From the NCBI GenBank assembly GCA_934219025.1, contig CAKQDG010000001.1, forward strand, positions 20,889 to 84,888: a stretch of DNA of 64,000 nucleotides, written 5' to 3'. Source of the DNA: an uncultured Prevotella sp. GTDB taxonomy: Bacteria; Bacteroidota; Bacteroidia; Bacteroidales; Bacteroidaceae. Under the pieces are notes generated by a model. It did no database searches. It saw only the letters and a list, made by a program, of their open reading frames with translations, and was not told the origin of the DNA. A program made the translations under genes and the position numbers. Numbering within the stretch: the stretch's first letter is position 1; every line of letters begins with the position of its first letter. Positions 9,045 to 19,124 of the stretch are shown piece by piece.

Positions 9045-10082
9045 CTATCTACGTCCTCCCACATGGCCACCACCGGAGCGTCCGCCGCCGCTAAAGCCGC
9101 CACCTCGGCTACCGCCACCGAAACTTGAACCACTGCTAAAGCCACCGCCACGGTTGAACGAACTACTTTCAAAAGAAGAGTTGTTGCGATATGACGAAGA
9201 CTGGTTGAAGTCGTTGCGTCTGAACTCGTCACTAACGCGCTGCTGCGTGAAAGAGTCATTGTTGCGTCTGTAATTTGAGAAGTCGGAACTTCTTCTTGTC
9301 GACTGACGGTTGTAAGCATCGGTGTTTCTGCTGCTCGTGCTGTTGCTGCCGCGATAGGATGACAGTCCGTTATTGCGCAAGCCTGTATCAACACCTCCAC
9401 GACGACTTGTGTCTATACCTCCTCGTCTGCCGTTGTCTACCCATCCGTGGTTTGCAGTGCCCGTTACTCCACCGGGATTATGAGGATGGTAAACTACTGT
9501 AGCCCCCCAATAAGGGTGTCCCCATCCATAGTCATAAAACCATGGATCATACCATCCGGCATAGTCGTAATACCACGGATTATACCATCCGCCATAATAT
9601 CCATAATACCCATAACGCCATGGTCTGCCCCAGGTGTAACTATAATATGGTCCGTAATAGCCGTAGTATGAACGATACCATGGATCATCGAAGAACCAAG
9701 GATCGTAAGCCCAGAAGAAATCGTCGTCGAATCTGTGCAGACGGCGATAGTAGGAATAATCGTCGTCTTCATTATATCCGTCATATTTCCCGAAATTTCT
9801 GTCAGCCTTACTTTTTACATAAACAGAATCAGGAACATTTCCACTGAAGTCTATCACGTCTGATGTTGAATCACCGATACTCTGATAGTAACTGTTGAAG
9901 TTCCTACGGTTATATTCGTCTACGTCACGGTTTATGCCGCTATAATATACAGGACACTTGTTCAACTTTTCGGTTTTACTTTCAGCCTTGTCCTTCTTAG
10001 GCGAGAAATACATGTCGTCTTGAGCATTTGTCACAAACGGCATCATACCAACCATCAATGTCAAAAGAACAAACTTTTTCAT
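9045..10082 (-). CDS. Exported tyrosine/glycine-rich low-complexity protein
   Basis: An unrecognised protein of 345 residues. I chose the ATG at 10082 because it opens a clean signal peptide (MKKFVLLTLMVGMMPF, cleavage after TNAQ); an in-frame start 10 codons upstream would spoil it. The middle, about residues 110-195, is almost entirely Tyr, Trp, Gly, Pro and Asp in repeated YYGYY, WYDPW and FYDYGW patterns. It is followed by a Ser/Asn/Arg-rich stretch with short RRGG(I/V)DT repeats, and a Gly/Ser-rich tail ends in GGHVGGRR. This looks like an extracellular or envelope adhesive/disordered protein. It is divergent from prmA; a TAATTTTG-like -7 box (minus strand, about 10151-10158) lies upstream without a good -33. 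Confidence 0.8.
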   Translation of the reverse strand: MKKFVLLTLMVGMMPFVTNAQDDMYFSPKKDKAESKTEKLNKCPVYYSGINRDVDEYNRRNFNSYYQSIGDSTSDVIDFSGNVPDSVYVKSKADRNFGKYDGYNEDDDYSYYRRLHRFDDDFFWAYDPWFFDDPWYRSYYGYYGPYYSYTWGRPWRYGYYGYYGGWYNPWYYDYAGWYDPWFYDYGWGHPYWGATVVYHPHNPGGVTGTANHGWVDNGRRGGIDTSRRGGVDTGLRNNGLSSYRGSNSTSSRNTDAYNRQSTRRSSDFSNYRRNNDSFTQQRVSDEFRRNDFNQSSSYRNNSSFESSSFNRGGGFSSGSSFGGGSRGGGFSGGGRSGGGHVGGRR

Positions 10083-10250
10083 ATTCTTGTCTCCTTGTTT
10101 TTTATAATCCAAACAAATCTGTGGAAGAGTCTAATTGCTTATCCACAATGCAAAATTATCATTCTTTTATATGCAAAAATACGGAAAAACCCTATAACGC
10201 GATAGGTTTTCCCCTATTTTTTTTATATTTGCAACTAAATAAAACATAAG

Positions 10251-11132
10251 ATGAAGTATTTTAAAACAAAATTTCTAATAAAAAGCTCAGATGGCAGCAT
10301 CCTCAGCAAGGAAATGCTCAACACAGCAAGAGAGTTGTGTGCAGCCCTTGCCGGTTATGCTGGATATGAATCGTTTGAAGATTCTGACAATGGAATTGAC
10401 GGGTATGTGCAGCAGAATTTGCTCGACAAAGACACTCTTGAGACATCGTTCACGGAATTTCCTATTGAAGGAGTAACCGTGGAATATTCCACCAGTGAAG
10501 CGGAAGACAAGAACTGGAACGAAGCATGGGAAAAAGAAGGTTTTAGTCCCATCATTATCAGAAACAAATGCCGTATCCACGACATATACCATCCTGTAGA
10601 GAAGAACGACGAGTTTGCTGTGGATATCGAGATTGACGCAAAACAAGCTTTCGGCACAGGCACACACAACACTACACGTATGATTGTGGGGGAGTTGCTG
10701 GATATGGACATAAAAGGCAAACGCGTGCTTGACTGCGGATGCGGAACGGGCATTCTGTCTATCGTGGCAGCAAAATGTGGCGCCGGCGAGATTACAGCAT
10801 ACGACATTGATGAATGGAGCGTGGACAACACACGCCACAATGCTGCAATAAACAATGTTAACAATATAGACGTGATGCTTGGTGATGTAAATATAATTAA
10901 GGGAATAGAAGTAAAGTATGACATTGTTCTTGCAAATATAAACCGAAACATTTTGCTTAACGATATGCCAGCATTAAGCCAAAAGATGAAAAGCGGAACA
11001 GTATTCATTATAAGCGGTTTCTATTCCGAGGATGTTCATGTTCTTAAAGAAAAGGCAGCCTCTTTGGGATTGGCATACGACAGTATGAATTCCTCAGAAA
11101 ACTGGACTTTACTCAAGTTCATAAAGAGTTAG
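10251..11132 (+). CDS. prmA: Ribosomal protein L11 methyltransferase
   Basis: A 293-residue SAM-dependent methyltransferase expected to trimethylate ribosomal protein L11. The AFGTGTHNTT signature is at 133-142, SAM motif I DCGCGTGILS at 161-170, and LANINRN near 225. Length matches the family. A TATATTTG -7 box lies about 20 bases before the ATG. A terminator hairpin follows the stop. Confidence 0.93.
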   Translation: MKYFKTKFLIKSSDGSILSKEMLNTARELCAALAGYAGYESFEDSDNGIDGYVQQNLLDKDTLETSFTEFPIEGVTVEYSTSEAEDKNWNEAWEKEGFSPIIIRNKCRIHDIYHPVEKNDEFAVDIEIDAKQAFGTGTHNTTRMIVGELLDMDIKGKRVLDCGCGTGILSIVAAKCGAGEITAYDIDEWSVDNTRHNAAINNVNNIDVMLGDVNIIKGIEVKYDIVLANINRNILLNDMPALSQKMKSGTVFIISGFYSEDVHVLKEKAASLGLAYDSMNSSENWTLLKFIKS

Positions 11133-11173
11133 TTGCACAGATATAAGCAAAGATATTTTTCCTACGCATAATA

Positions 11174-11207
11174 AAAGCCCGTACTTCCATTGAAGAGTAC
11201 GGGCTTT
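11174..11207 (+). terminator. Terminator after prmA
   Basis: A 12-base-pair stem (arms 11174-11185 and 11196-11207) with the core agcccgtact/agtacgggct and a 10-base loop, followed by ttattg. It stands between converging prmA and the DUF4293 gene and could serve both strands. Confidence 0.75.
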
Positions 11208-11259
11208 ATTGTATGAACAAGGCGATAGACGATAAATCAACACCTTATTATATTATATG

Positions 11260-11718
11260 TTATCTTATTCTGTCGGCTGCCCTTATCAAGGCTTCGTCAG
11301 ATTTTACCCCATTTCGAGCCATGACAACCAGAATCAAGGCTACAAGCGGAAGTACAGCTGCAAACTTTAAACCAAAGGCAGAGTCAGCTACGGCAATATC
11401 AGTATAAGCGAATACCACATATACTATATACCATAAGATAACAAGCAATATATTCCAGCTACAAAGCTTGATCTGCAATTTTCTGTTCTTATACAGAAAT
11501 ATAGTAGCGAGGGAAATGAGCGTGTCAATGAACAGGATTCCGAACAATGGTGCAACACAGAAGTCGGCAGCGCCATTACCGTCAATAATCCACAAGTTAT
11601 ACATAACCGCGTCTACACCCAGCTTGTCTGGATGATACACTCCAACAGGAAGCATAAGACATATCAAAGCCGCAATAGCAGCAAGCAAGAGGAATACCGA
11701 CTGTTTACGCTGTATCAT
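11260..11718 (-). CDS. DUF4293 family membrane protein
   Basis: A 152-residue integral membrane protein starting MIQRKQSVFLLLAAI, the typical opening of the Bacteroidota DUF4293 family. Four hydrophobic segments are visible (about 8-28, 52-74, 84-102, 110-130). Function is unknown. Its start overlaps the omega-subunit stop by four bases, implying translational coupling in the bamD-omega-DUF4293 operon. Confidence 0.85.
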   Translation of the reverse strand: MIQRKQSVFLLLAAIAALICLMLPVGVYHPDKLGVDAVMYNLWIIDGNGAADFCVAPLFGILFIDTLISLATIFLYKNRKLQIKLCSWNILLVILWYIVYVVFAYTDIAVADSAFGLKFAAVLPLVALILVVMARNGVKSDEALIRAADRIR

Positions 11719-12053
11719 GCCTCTTTACCATTATTGTCTGTAGATGGGTCGCGCCAATAGATGTTGCCGTCAATAAATTCCTGAGTGGCAAGCAGTGTTG
11801 GCTTCGGCAATTTTTCGTAGTACCTTGAGATTTCTATCTGTTCACGGTTTTCAAAAACCTCCTCAAGACTGTCGTTATAAGAAGCGAACTCAGCAAGTTT
11901 CTTGCTCAAATCCTGCTTGATTTCCACAGAGATTTGATTGGCACGTTTACCGATGATAGCAACACTCTCATAAATATTTCCGGTTTCATCGCAAAGATCC
12001 ATGATATTACGCGTTACTGTGTTTACCGGTGCTTTTGACTTTTTATAATCCAT
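11715..12053 (-). CDS. rpoZ: RNA polymerase omega subunit, Rpb6-like (Bacteroidota type)
   Basis: A 112-residue protein with the Rpb6/omega core near 17-60 (NIYESVAIIGKRANQI, then SKKLAEF). The C-terminal KPTLLATQEFI extension is typical of the Bacteroidota form. It would bind the beta' subunit and help RNA polymerase assembly. It lies between bamD and DUF4293 on the same strand. Confidence 0.88.
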   Translation of the reverse strand: MDYKKSKAPVNTVTRNIMDLCDETGNIYESVAIIGKRANQISVEIKQDLSKKLAEFASYNDSLEEVFENREQIEISRYYEKLPKPTLLATQEFIDGNIYWRDPSTDNNGKEA

Positions 12054-12170
12054 TTTGTTTATTAAATTATTTTGTTTGTTTTATTTTTTTTCGTTGCGAC
12101 AACAGGAAAACATTTGGCTTTTTTCCTGAAAGATCCTTAAAATATCAATTATTGAAACTTGTAAAAGGAA

Positions 12171-12998
12171 TCAGTCTTTAACATATTTCTTACACGTTGC
12201 AATATATTTCTCTGCAAGTGCCCTGTCTTTAGAATCAGGATACTCATTGATGAAACCGTAGCACTCGTCTTCGGCATCACGAAAACGGTCTATCTTCTTT
12301 GCCTCCACACTTTGCTGTGCAAGTTCAAACTTGCTCTTCATAACAAGCTTTGCAAAGTCCTCTCGCATACTCGTGTACGGATAGTCTTTCAGTGCATTTT
12401 GAGCAGTTATGATACATGCCTCATAATTGCTGCCGCCATTGGTGCAGTTGCCGAAATAAGTTCCGAGGTTATAATACAACTGTGCGGAATACAACTCTTT
12501 CTTCACGAGCTTATCCTGTAGTGTGAAAAGTCTATCCTGCGCCTCTTTCTTCATGCCCGCATCCTGAAACAAGTCAAGGTAGTCTTGAAACGCAGCTATG
12601 GCATTTACTGTCTGCGTCTGATCAAGACGAGGCTCAGGAGTACTCATATACAGACTTTCGCCAATGTAATATGACGCCATCTCTGCATAGATTCCTTTTG
12701 GATACGTCTTAAAGTACTTCTTGAAGTATTCGGAAGCGGTTTCATAATCCTTGCTCTTGAACTCAGCCATTGCAAGCATATACAGGCTTTCCTCAGCATT
12801 GTCGGTACCTTTTTGTATAGTAACGAGTTCCTGGAGCAATGTCGTTGCCTTTATGTATTTTCCTTTGGCATAGCACTCCTTTGCATACTCGTATTTCAAG
12901 TCATTATCCGATGATTTGTAAACTTGATTAAATTGGTTTACACAACCGGTAAGCATCAACAAAGAGCCAGCCATTGAAACAACTATCTTCTTATTCAT
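12171..12998 (-). CDS. bamD: Outer membrane assembly lipoprotein BamD
   Basis: A 275-residue lipoprotein with a lipobox LMLTGC (C19), followed by tetratricopeptide-like helices. One repeat, AMAEFKSKDYETASEYFKKY, matches the BamD/YfiO pattern, and FPxS-type YPYT/YPKG turns follow. BamD is the essential partner of BamA in folding beta-barrels at the outer membrane. It heads the operon with omega and DUF4293 and has its own strong promoter just upstream. Confidence 0.9.
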   Translation of the reverse strand: MNKKIVVSMAGSLLMLTGCVNQFNQVYKSSDNDLKYEYAKECYAKGKYIKATTLLQELVTIQKGTDNAEESLYMLAMAEFKSKDYETASEYFKKYFKTYPKGIYAEMASYYIGESLYMSTPEPRLDQTQTVNAIAAFQDYLDLFQDAGMKKEAQDRLFTLQDKLVKKELYSAQLYYNLGTYFGNCTNGGSNYEACIITAQNALKDYPYTSMREDFAKLVMKSKFELAQQSVEAKKIDRFRDAEDECYGFINEYPDSKDRALAEKYIATCKKYVKD

Positions 12999-13023
12999 AA
13001 ATAATTAAAATAGATTTGAGTTG

Positions 13024-13054
13024 CAAAATTACACATAAATATCTATACATCAAA
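13024..13054 (-). promoter_or_regulatory. Promoter of bamD
   Basis: Read on the minus strand, TTTG (13051-13054) is followed by 19 bases and TAATTTTG (13024-13031), fitting the Bacteroidota sigma-ABfr consensus. The bamD ATG is about 25 bases downstream of the -7 box. Confidence 0.75.
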
Positions 13055-13091
13055 ATATAAATATCTTTTTTGAATATTTTTTTATATGAAA

Positions 13092-13124
13092 TTTGCCATA
13101 TTAGCATCAAATTAAGTATTTTTG
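13092..13124 (+). promoter_or_regulatory. Promoter of uvrB
   Basis: TTTG (13092-13095), 21 bases, then TATTTTTG (13117-13124); the ATG lies 47 bases further on. It is back-to-back with the bamD promoter, so this 170-base gap is a divergent control region. Confidence 0.75.
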
Positions 13125-13171
13125 CAAAATAAAACGGCGAAATAAAATTTTCTCATTCTGCAAAATTATTA

Positions 13172-15220
13172 ATGGAACATTTTTCTTTAACATCAAAATA
13201 CGCTCCGACAGGCGACCAGCCTGAAGCCATAAAAGAACTCACCGAGGGGATAAACCGCGGAGACAAGGCTCAAGTTCTGCTTGGAGTTACAGGTTCAGGA
13301 AAGACTTTCACCGTGGCCAACGTAATTGCAAACATAAACAAGCCTACCCTTGTTTTAAGCCACAACAAGACATTGGCCGCACAGCTTTACGAAGAAATGA
13401 AAGGATTTTTCCCAGACAATGCAGTGGAATACTATGTGTCATATTACGACTACTATCAACCGGAGGCATATCTACCGCAAACGGATACGTATATAGAAAA
13501 AGATCTTGCAATAAATGAAGAGATAGACAAATTAAGATTATCTGCGGTTTCATCGCTACTTTCCGGAAGAAAAGACGTCATTGTCGTTTCGTCAGTATCA
13601 TGCATCTACGGTATGGGGGGACCTACTGCCATGGCACAAAGCGTGATACATATAAAGAAAGGACAGGTATTAAACAGGAATATGTTTCTCAGAAATCTTG
13701 TGGATTCCCTGTATGTCAGAAACGACATAGAATTACAACGTGGAAACTTTCGCGTCAAGGGAGATACCGTAGACATATTTATGGCATATAGCGACAATGT
13801 GGTTAGGGTCACATTCTGGGACGATGAAATAGACACTATCGAGGAAGTTGATGCAATAACCTTTCACCGCATTGCATCATTTGAAGAATACCAAATTTAT
13901 CCGGCAAATCTATTTATCACTTCAAAAGAACAAACGCAACAGGCAATAGAACAAATATCGAGAGACTTAGACGAGCGTGTGGATTTCTTTAACGAAATCG
14001 GCGATACCATTAAGGCTCAGCGCATTAAGGAGCGTGTGGAATACGATATAGAAATGATTAAAGAACTCGGACACTGTTCGGGTATAGAAAACTATTCAAG
14101 ATATTTCGACGGTCGAAATGCTGGCGACAAACCTTATTGCCTGCTTGACTTTTTTCCAAAAGACTATCTCATGGTTATAGACGAAAGCCACGTTACAGTG
14201 CCACAGATTAGAGCAATGTACGGAGGCGACAGAGCAAGGAAACAAAATCTTGTAGAGTTCGGGTTCAGACTTCCGGCAGCATTCGACAACCGCCCGCTAA
14301 AGTTCGAAGAGTTTCAGGAAATGACCAACCAAGTGATTTATGTTTCTGCAACGCCTGCCGAATTTGAACTTGAGGAAGCCGAAGGCGTTGTAGTTGAACA
14401 GGTAATACGCCCCACGGGGCTACTGGATCCGGATATCGAAGTACGCCCGAGCGAAAACCAGATCGACGATTTGCTGAATGAAATACAGATTCGCATAGAA
14501 AGGGACGAAAGAGTGCTTGTAACAACTCTTACGAAACGAATGGCGGAGGAACTCACAGAATACTTGCTCAACCATGACGTAAGGGCAAACTACATACACA
14601 GCGACGTGGCAACACTCGACAGAGTGAAGATAATGAATGACCTGAGGGCGGGACTTTTTGATGTTCTCGTTGGCGTGAATCTGCTAAGAGAAGGACTGGA
14701 CTTACCGGAAGTGTCGCTCGTGGCAATTCTCGACGCAGACAAAGAAGGATTCTTGAGATCTCACCGTTCTCTGACACAGACGGCGGGACGTGCCGCCAGA
14801 AACGTAAACGGAAAAGTTATCATGTATGCCAATTCCATAACTGAAAGTATGCAACAGACAATAGACGAAACAAACCGTCGCAGACAGAAACAGATGGCAT
14901 ACAACAAAGAAAACAACATCACACCGAGAAAGATAGAAAAAGAAATCAAAACAAATGCTTTAGGCATAGCCACAGAAACTTCTGATACAAAAGTAGTTGC
15001 CAAGAAGAAAGAAATAAAATATTCGCCATATATAGAAAACGAAACTGCTTTTGCCGCAGACCCGATAATGAGAAAAATGAGCAAGGCGGAAATAAGGAAA
15101 TGCATCGAGAATACAACGAAACTGATGAAAAAGGCAGCTAAAGAATTGGATTTCATACAGGCAGCACAATACCGCGACGAGATTGTGCGTATGCAAGAAC
15201 TGGAAAAAGAAGCGGAATAG
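13172..15220 (+). CDS. uvrB: Excinuclease ABC subunit B
   Basis: A 682-residue DNA-damage-recognition helicase of nucleotide excision repair. Walker A GVTGSGKT is at 38-45. The beta-hairpin region that clamps DNA (YYDYYQPEAYLPQ) is near 91-103, and IDESH and QTAGRAARN helicase motifs are present. A C-terminal UVR motif for UvrC contact lies near 640-675. Full length. It appears to be monocistronic, with 223 bases and a new promoter before pyrG. Confidence 0.97.
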   Translation: MEHFSLTSKYAPTGDQPEAIKELTEGINRGDKAQVLLGVTGSGKTFTVANVIANINKPTLVLSHNKTLAAQLYEEMKGFFPDNAVEYYVSYYDYYQPEAYLPQTDTYIEKDLAINEEIDKLRLSAVSSLLSGRKDVIVVSSVSCIYGMGGPTAMAQSVIHIKKGQVLNRNMFLRNLVDSLYVRNDIELQRGNFRVKGDTVDIFMAYSDNVVRVTFWDDEIDTIEEVDAITFHRIASFEEYQIYPANLFITSKEQTQQAIEQISRDLDERVDFFNEIGDTIKAQRIKERVEYDIEMIKELGHCSGIENYSRYFDGRNAGDKPYCLLDFFPKDYLMVIDESHVTVPQIRAMYGGDRARKQNLVEFGFRLPAAFDNRPLKFEEFQEMTNQVIYVSATPAEFELEEAEGVVVEQVIRPTGLLDPDIEVRPSENQIDDLLNEIQIRIERDERVLVTTLTKRMAEELTEYLLNHDVRANYIHSDVATLDRVKIMNDLRAGLFDVLVGVNLLREGLDLPEVSLVAILDADKEGFLRSHRSLTQTAGRAARNVNGKVIMYANSITESMQQTIDETNRRRQKQMAYNKENNITPRKIEKEIKTNALGIATETSDTKVVAKKKEIKYSPYIENETAFAADPIMRKMSKAEIRKCIENTTKLMKKAAKELDFIQAAQYRDEIVRMQELEKEAE

Positions 15221-15369
15221 ACAATAGACAACTCATCTTACGATGCCTCCCACTTTCATAACGAAAGAAAAAATCGTTTTCAAAATAAAGAATCAATAGC
15301 TAAAAATACCGAATCACGCACCATTTGAAAGTATAAATACATAAAATAGATTTATAATCACAAAAATAT

Positions 15370-15400
15370 TTTGGCGGATTTTTTTTTATTGCTAACTTTG
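15370..15400 (+). promoter_or_regulatory. Promoter of pyrG
   Basis: TTTG (15370-15373), 19 bases, TAACTTTG (15393-15400). The GTG start codon lies 43 bases downstream of the -7 box. The rest of the 223-base gap after uvrB holds nothing else I can recognise. Confidence 0.78.
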
Positions 15401-15416
15401 CACATCGTATTTTTGA

Positions 15417-17054
<1,638 letters not shown>

Positions 17055-17134
17055 AGATTATGGATTGGAGAATAAGGAAAATAAGCCTTGTTCTCCTGAT
17101 TTACTTCTGAAAAAATAAATCAAGAAAAAAAATA

Positions 17135-19024
17135 ATGGACAAGAATACAATCACCGGCTTTGTGCTGATTGCAGCCTTGCTTATCGGATTCAGCTGGTAC
17201 AACAAACCTTCTGACGAGGAATTGGCGCAACAGCGCATACAAGACTCTATAGCCACAGTGGAGAAGAAAAAGGCTGAAGCTGAACAGAAGGCTAAAGCCA
17301 TTGCCTCAAAAAATGCGGTAACAAGCATTGACACCACAGCTATATTCCATGAGGCCCTTGTTGGACAGGCTAAAAAAATTACGCTCAAGAACAATAAGCT
17401 TGAACTTACATTCAACAGCAAAGGTGCTACCGTTGAAAAGGCCGTTGTAAAGGGATTCAAGAACTACAAGGGAGAAAACAACGTAACCCTTTTTGACGGC
17501 AACGACCAACAGCTGAAATTCATGCTTGTAGGCAAAGAGATGAACCTCGTAACAAGCGACATGTTCTTCACCCCATCCAACATTACAGACTCTACAGTGG
17601 TCTTCACCGCAGCAACAGCAGGCGGCAAGAACATCACCGTGAGCTATACTCTTGGCAAAGACTATATGCTACATGCTGCAATAAAGACAGAGGGACTGAG
17701 CGGACTCTTTGCCCCTAACTGCACTACAATGGACGTGGAATGGAGCGACAGATGCAGACAACAGGAAAAGGGCTTCACCTTTGAAAACCGCTATGCATCA
17801 TTGACATACCACAAGACTGACGGAGACACCGACTACCTGAACGAAGGAAAAGAACTGACCGACGAAAAGGTGGAGGACAACATAGACTGGGTGGCATTCA
17901 AAAACCAGTTCTTCTCGGCTGTCATGATTGCAAAGAATGACTTTGGCTCTGATGCCAAGCTTACAAGTATTCCTCAGGAAAAAGGCTCAGGATACCTGAA
18001 GCAGTACGGCGCAAAGATGAAGGCATTCTTTGACCCTACAGGAAAACAGCCAACGGAACTGGAGTTCTATTATGGTCCGAACGATTACAGACTACTGAAG
18101 AATGTGGAAGAAGAGAGCCGTTTCGGAAAAGATCTGCAAATGCAACGTCTGGTGTATCTCGGATGGCCACTGTTCAGATACATCAACCGATGGTTCACCA
18201 TTTACGTGTTCGACTGGCTTACGAAACTCGACATCAATATGGGTATCGTGCTCATTCTCATCACAATGTTGCTAAAGCTGATAACATTCCCGTTGGTAAA
18301 GAAAAGCTATATGTCGTCGGCAAAGATGCGCGTGCTGAAACCGAAACTCGATGCCCTGACAAAGAAATACGACAAGCCTGAAGACCAGATGATGAAGCAA
18401 CAGGCAATGATGGCAGAATATTCCAAGTATGGAGTGAGCCCGTTGAGCGGATGCCTGCCAATGCTCATACAGATGCCTATCTGGATTGCAATGTTCAACT
18501 TCGTGCCAAATGCAATACAACTGCGCGGAGAAAGCTTCCTGTGGATATCCGACTTGTCTACATACGATCCGATAATAGAATGGAACAAGAACATTTGGCT
18601 CATCGGCGACCACCTTTCGCTCACGTGTATCCTGTTCTGTGTTGCCAACGTGCTCTACTCCATGATGACCATGCGCCAGCAGCGCGACCAGATGGTTGGA
18701 CAACAGGCTGAACAGATGAAAGCCATGCAGTGGATGATGTATCTCATGCCTGTAATGTTCTTCTTCATGTTCAACGACTACTCAGCCGGACTGAATTTCT
18801 ACTATTTCGTATCGCTCTTCTTCAGCGCTGCCATCATGTGGACGCTTCGCAAAACGACAAACGACGAGAAGCTTCTTGCAATACTTGAGGCTAAATACGA
18901 AGAGAACAAGAAGAACCCGAAGAAAACGAGCGGTCTTGCCGCACGTCTTGAGGCTATGCAGAAACAGGCAGAAGCGATGCAAAAGCAACGCGAAGAACTG
19001 ATGAAAAAGAGAAAAGGACTATAA
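17135..19024 (+). CDS. yidC: Membrane protein insertase YidC
   Basis: A 629-residue inner-membrane insertase/chaperone. One N-terminal TM (about 5-22) is followed by a Lys/Ala/Glu-rich helix and a large periplasmic P1 domain. The conserved five-TM insertase core occupies about 350-590 (INMGIVLILITMLLK, SPLSGCLPMLIQMPI). A strongly basic, coiled-coil-like tail from about 595 to the end, with EAMQKQ repeats, is typical of Bacteroidota forms and may bind ribosomes. It lies 80 bases after pyrG; a weak imperfect hairpin (about 17067-17096) without a T-run is in between. Confidence 0.95.
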   Translation: MDKNTITGFVLIAALLIGFSWYNKPSDEELAQQRIQDSIATVEKKKAEAEQKAKAIASKNAVTSIDTTAIFHEALVGQAKKITLKNNKLELTFNSKGATVEKAVVKGFKNYKGENNVTLFDGNDQQLKFMLVGKEMNLVTSDMFFTPSNITDSTVVFTAATAGGKNITVSYTLGKDYMLHAAIKTEGLSGLFAPNCTTMDVEWSDRCRQQEKGFTFENRYASLTYHKTDGDTDYLNEGKELTDEKVEDNIDWVAFKNQFFSAVMIAKNDFGSDAKLTSIPQEKGSGYLKQYGAKMKAFFDPTGKQPTELEFYYGPNDYRLLKNVEEESRFGKDLQMQRLVYLGWPLFRYINRWFTIYVFDWLTKLDINMGIVLILITMLLKLITFPLVKKSYMSSAKMRVLKPKLDALTKKYDKPEDQMMKQQAMMAEYSKYGVSPLSGCLPMLIQMPIWIAMFNFVPNAIQLRGESFLWISDLSTYDPIIEWNKNIWLIGDHLSLTCILFCVANVLYSMMTMRQQRDQMVGQQAEQMKAMQWMMYLMPVMFFFMFNDYSAGLNFYYFVSLFFSAAIMWTLRKTTNDEKLLAILEAKYEENKKNPKKTSGLAARLEAMQKQAEAMQKQREELMKKRKGL

Positions 19025-19033
19025 TATAATAAT

Positions 19034-19110
19034 GAGTCAAGGGCGTAAAGGACTATGGTATTCATACTATGCAAGAATACCTGGGAATTCTCTACTCCCT
19101 TGACTCTTTT
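19034..19110 (+). terminator. Nested-hairpin terminator after yidC
   Basis: An outer perfect 10-base-pair stem (gagtcaaggg at 19034-19043 with cccttgactc at 19097-19106) is followed by TTTT. It encloses a second 7-base-pair hairpin (ggtattc at 19057-19063 with gaatacc at 19075-19081). It separates yidC from the peptidase gene. The two-helix architecture is more elaborate than the other terminators in this window. Confidence 0.65.
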
Positions 19111-19124
19111 CATTTTATATAATT

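Noticed and set aside
10190..10217. Imperfect dyad ggaaaaaccct/aggttttcc upstream of prmA considered as an operator
   Set aside because: The arms differ in length and the spacing is irregular; no regulator or conserved use is evident.
17067..17096. Hairpin between pyrG and yidC considered as a terminator
   Set aside because: The 11-bp stem has a wobble pair and no T-run follows; it is too weak to call.
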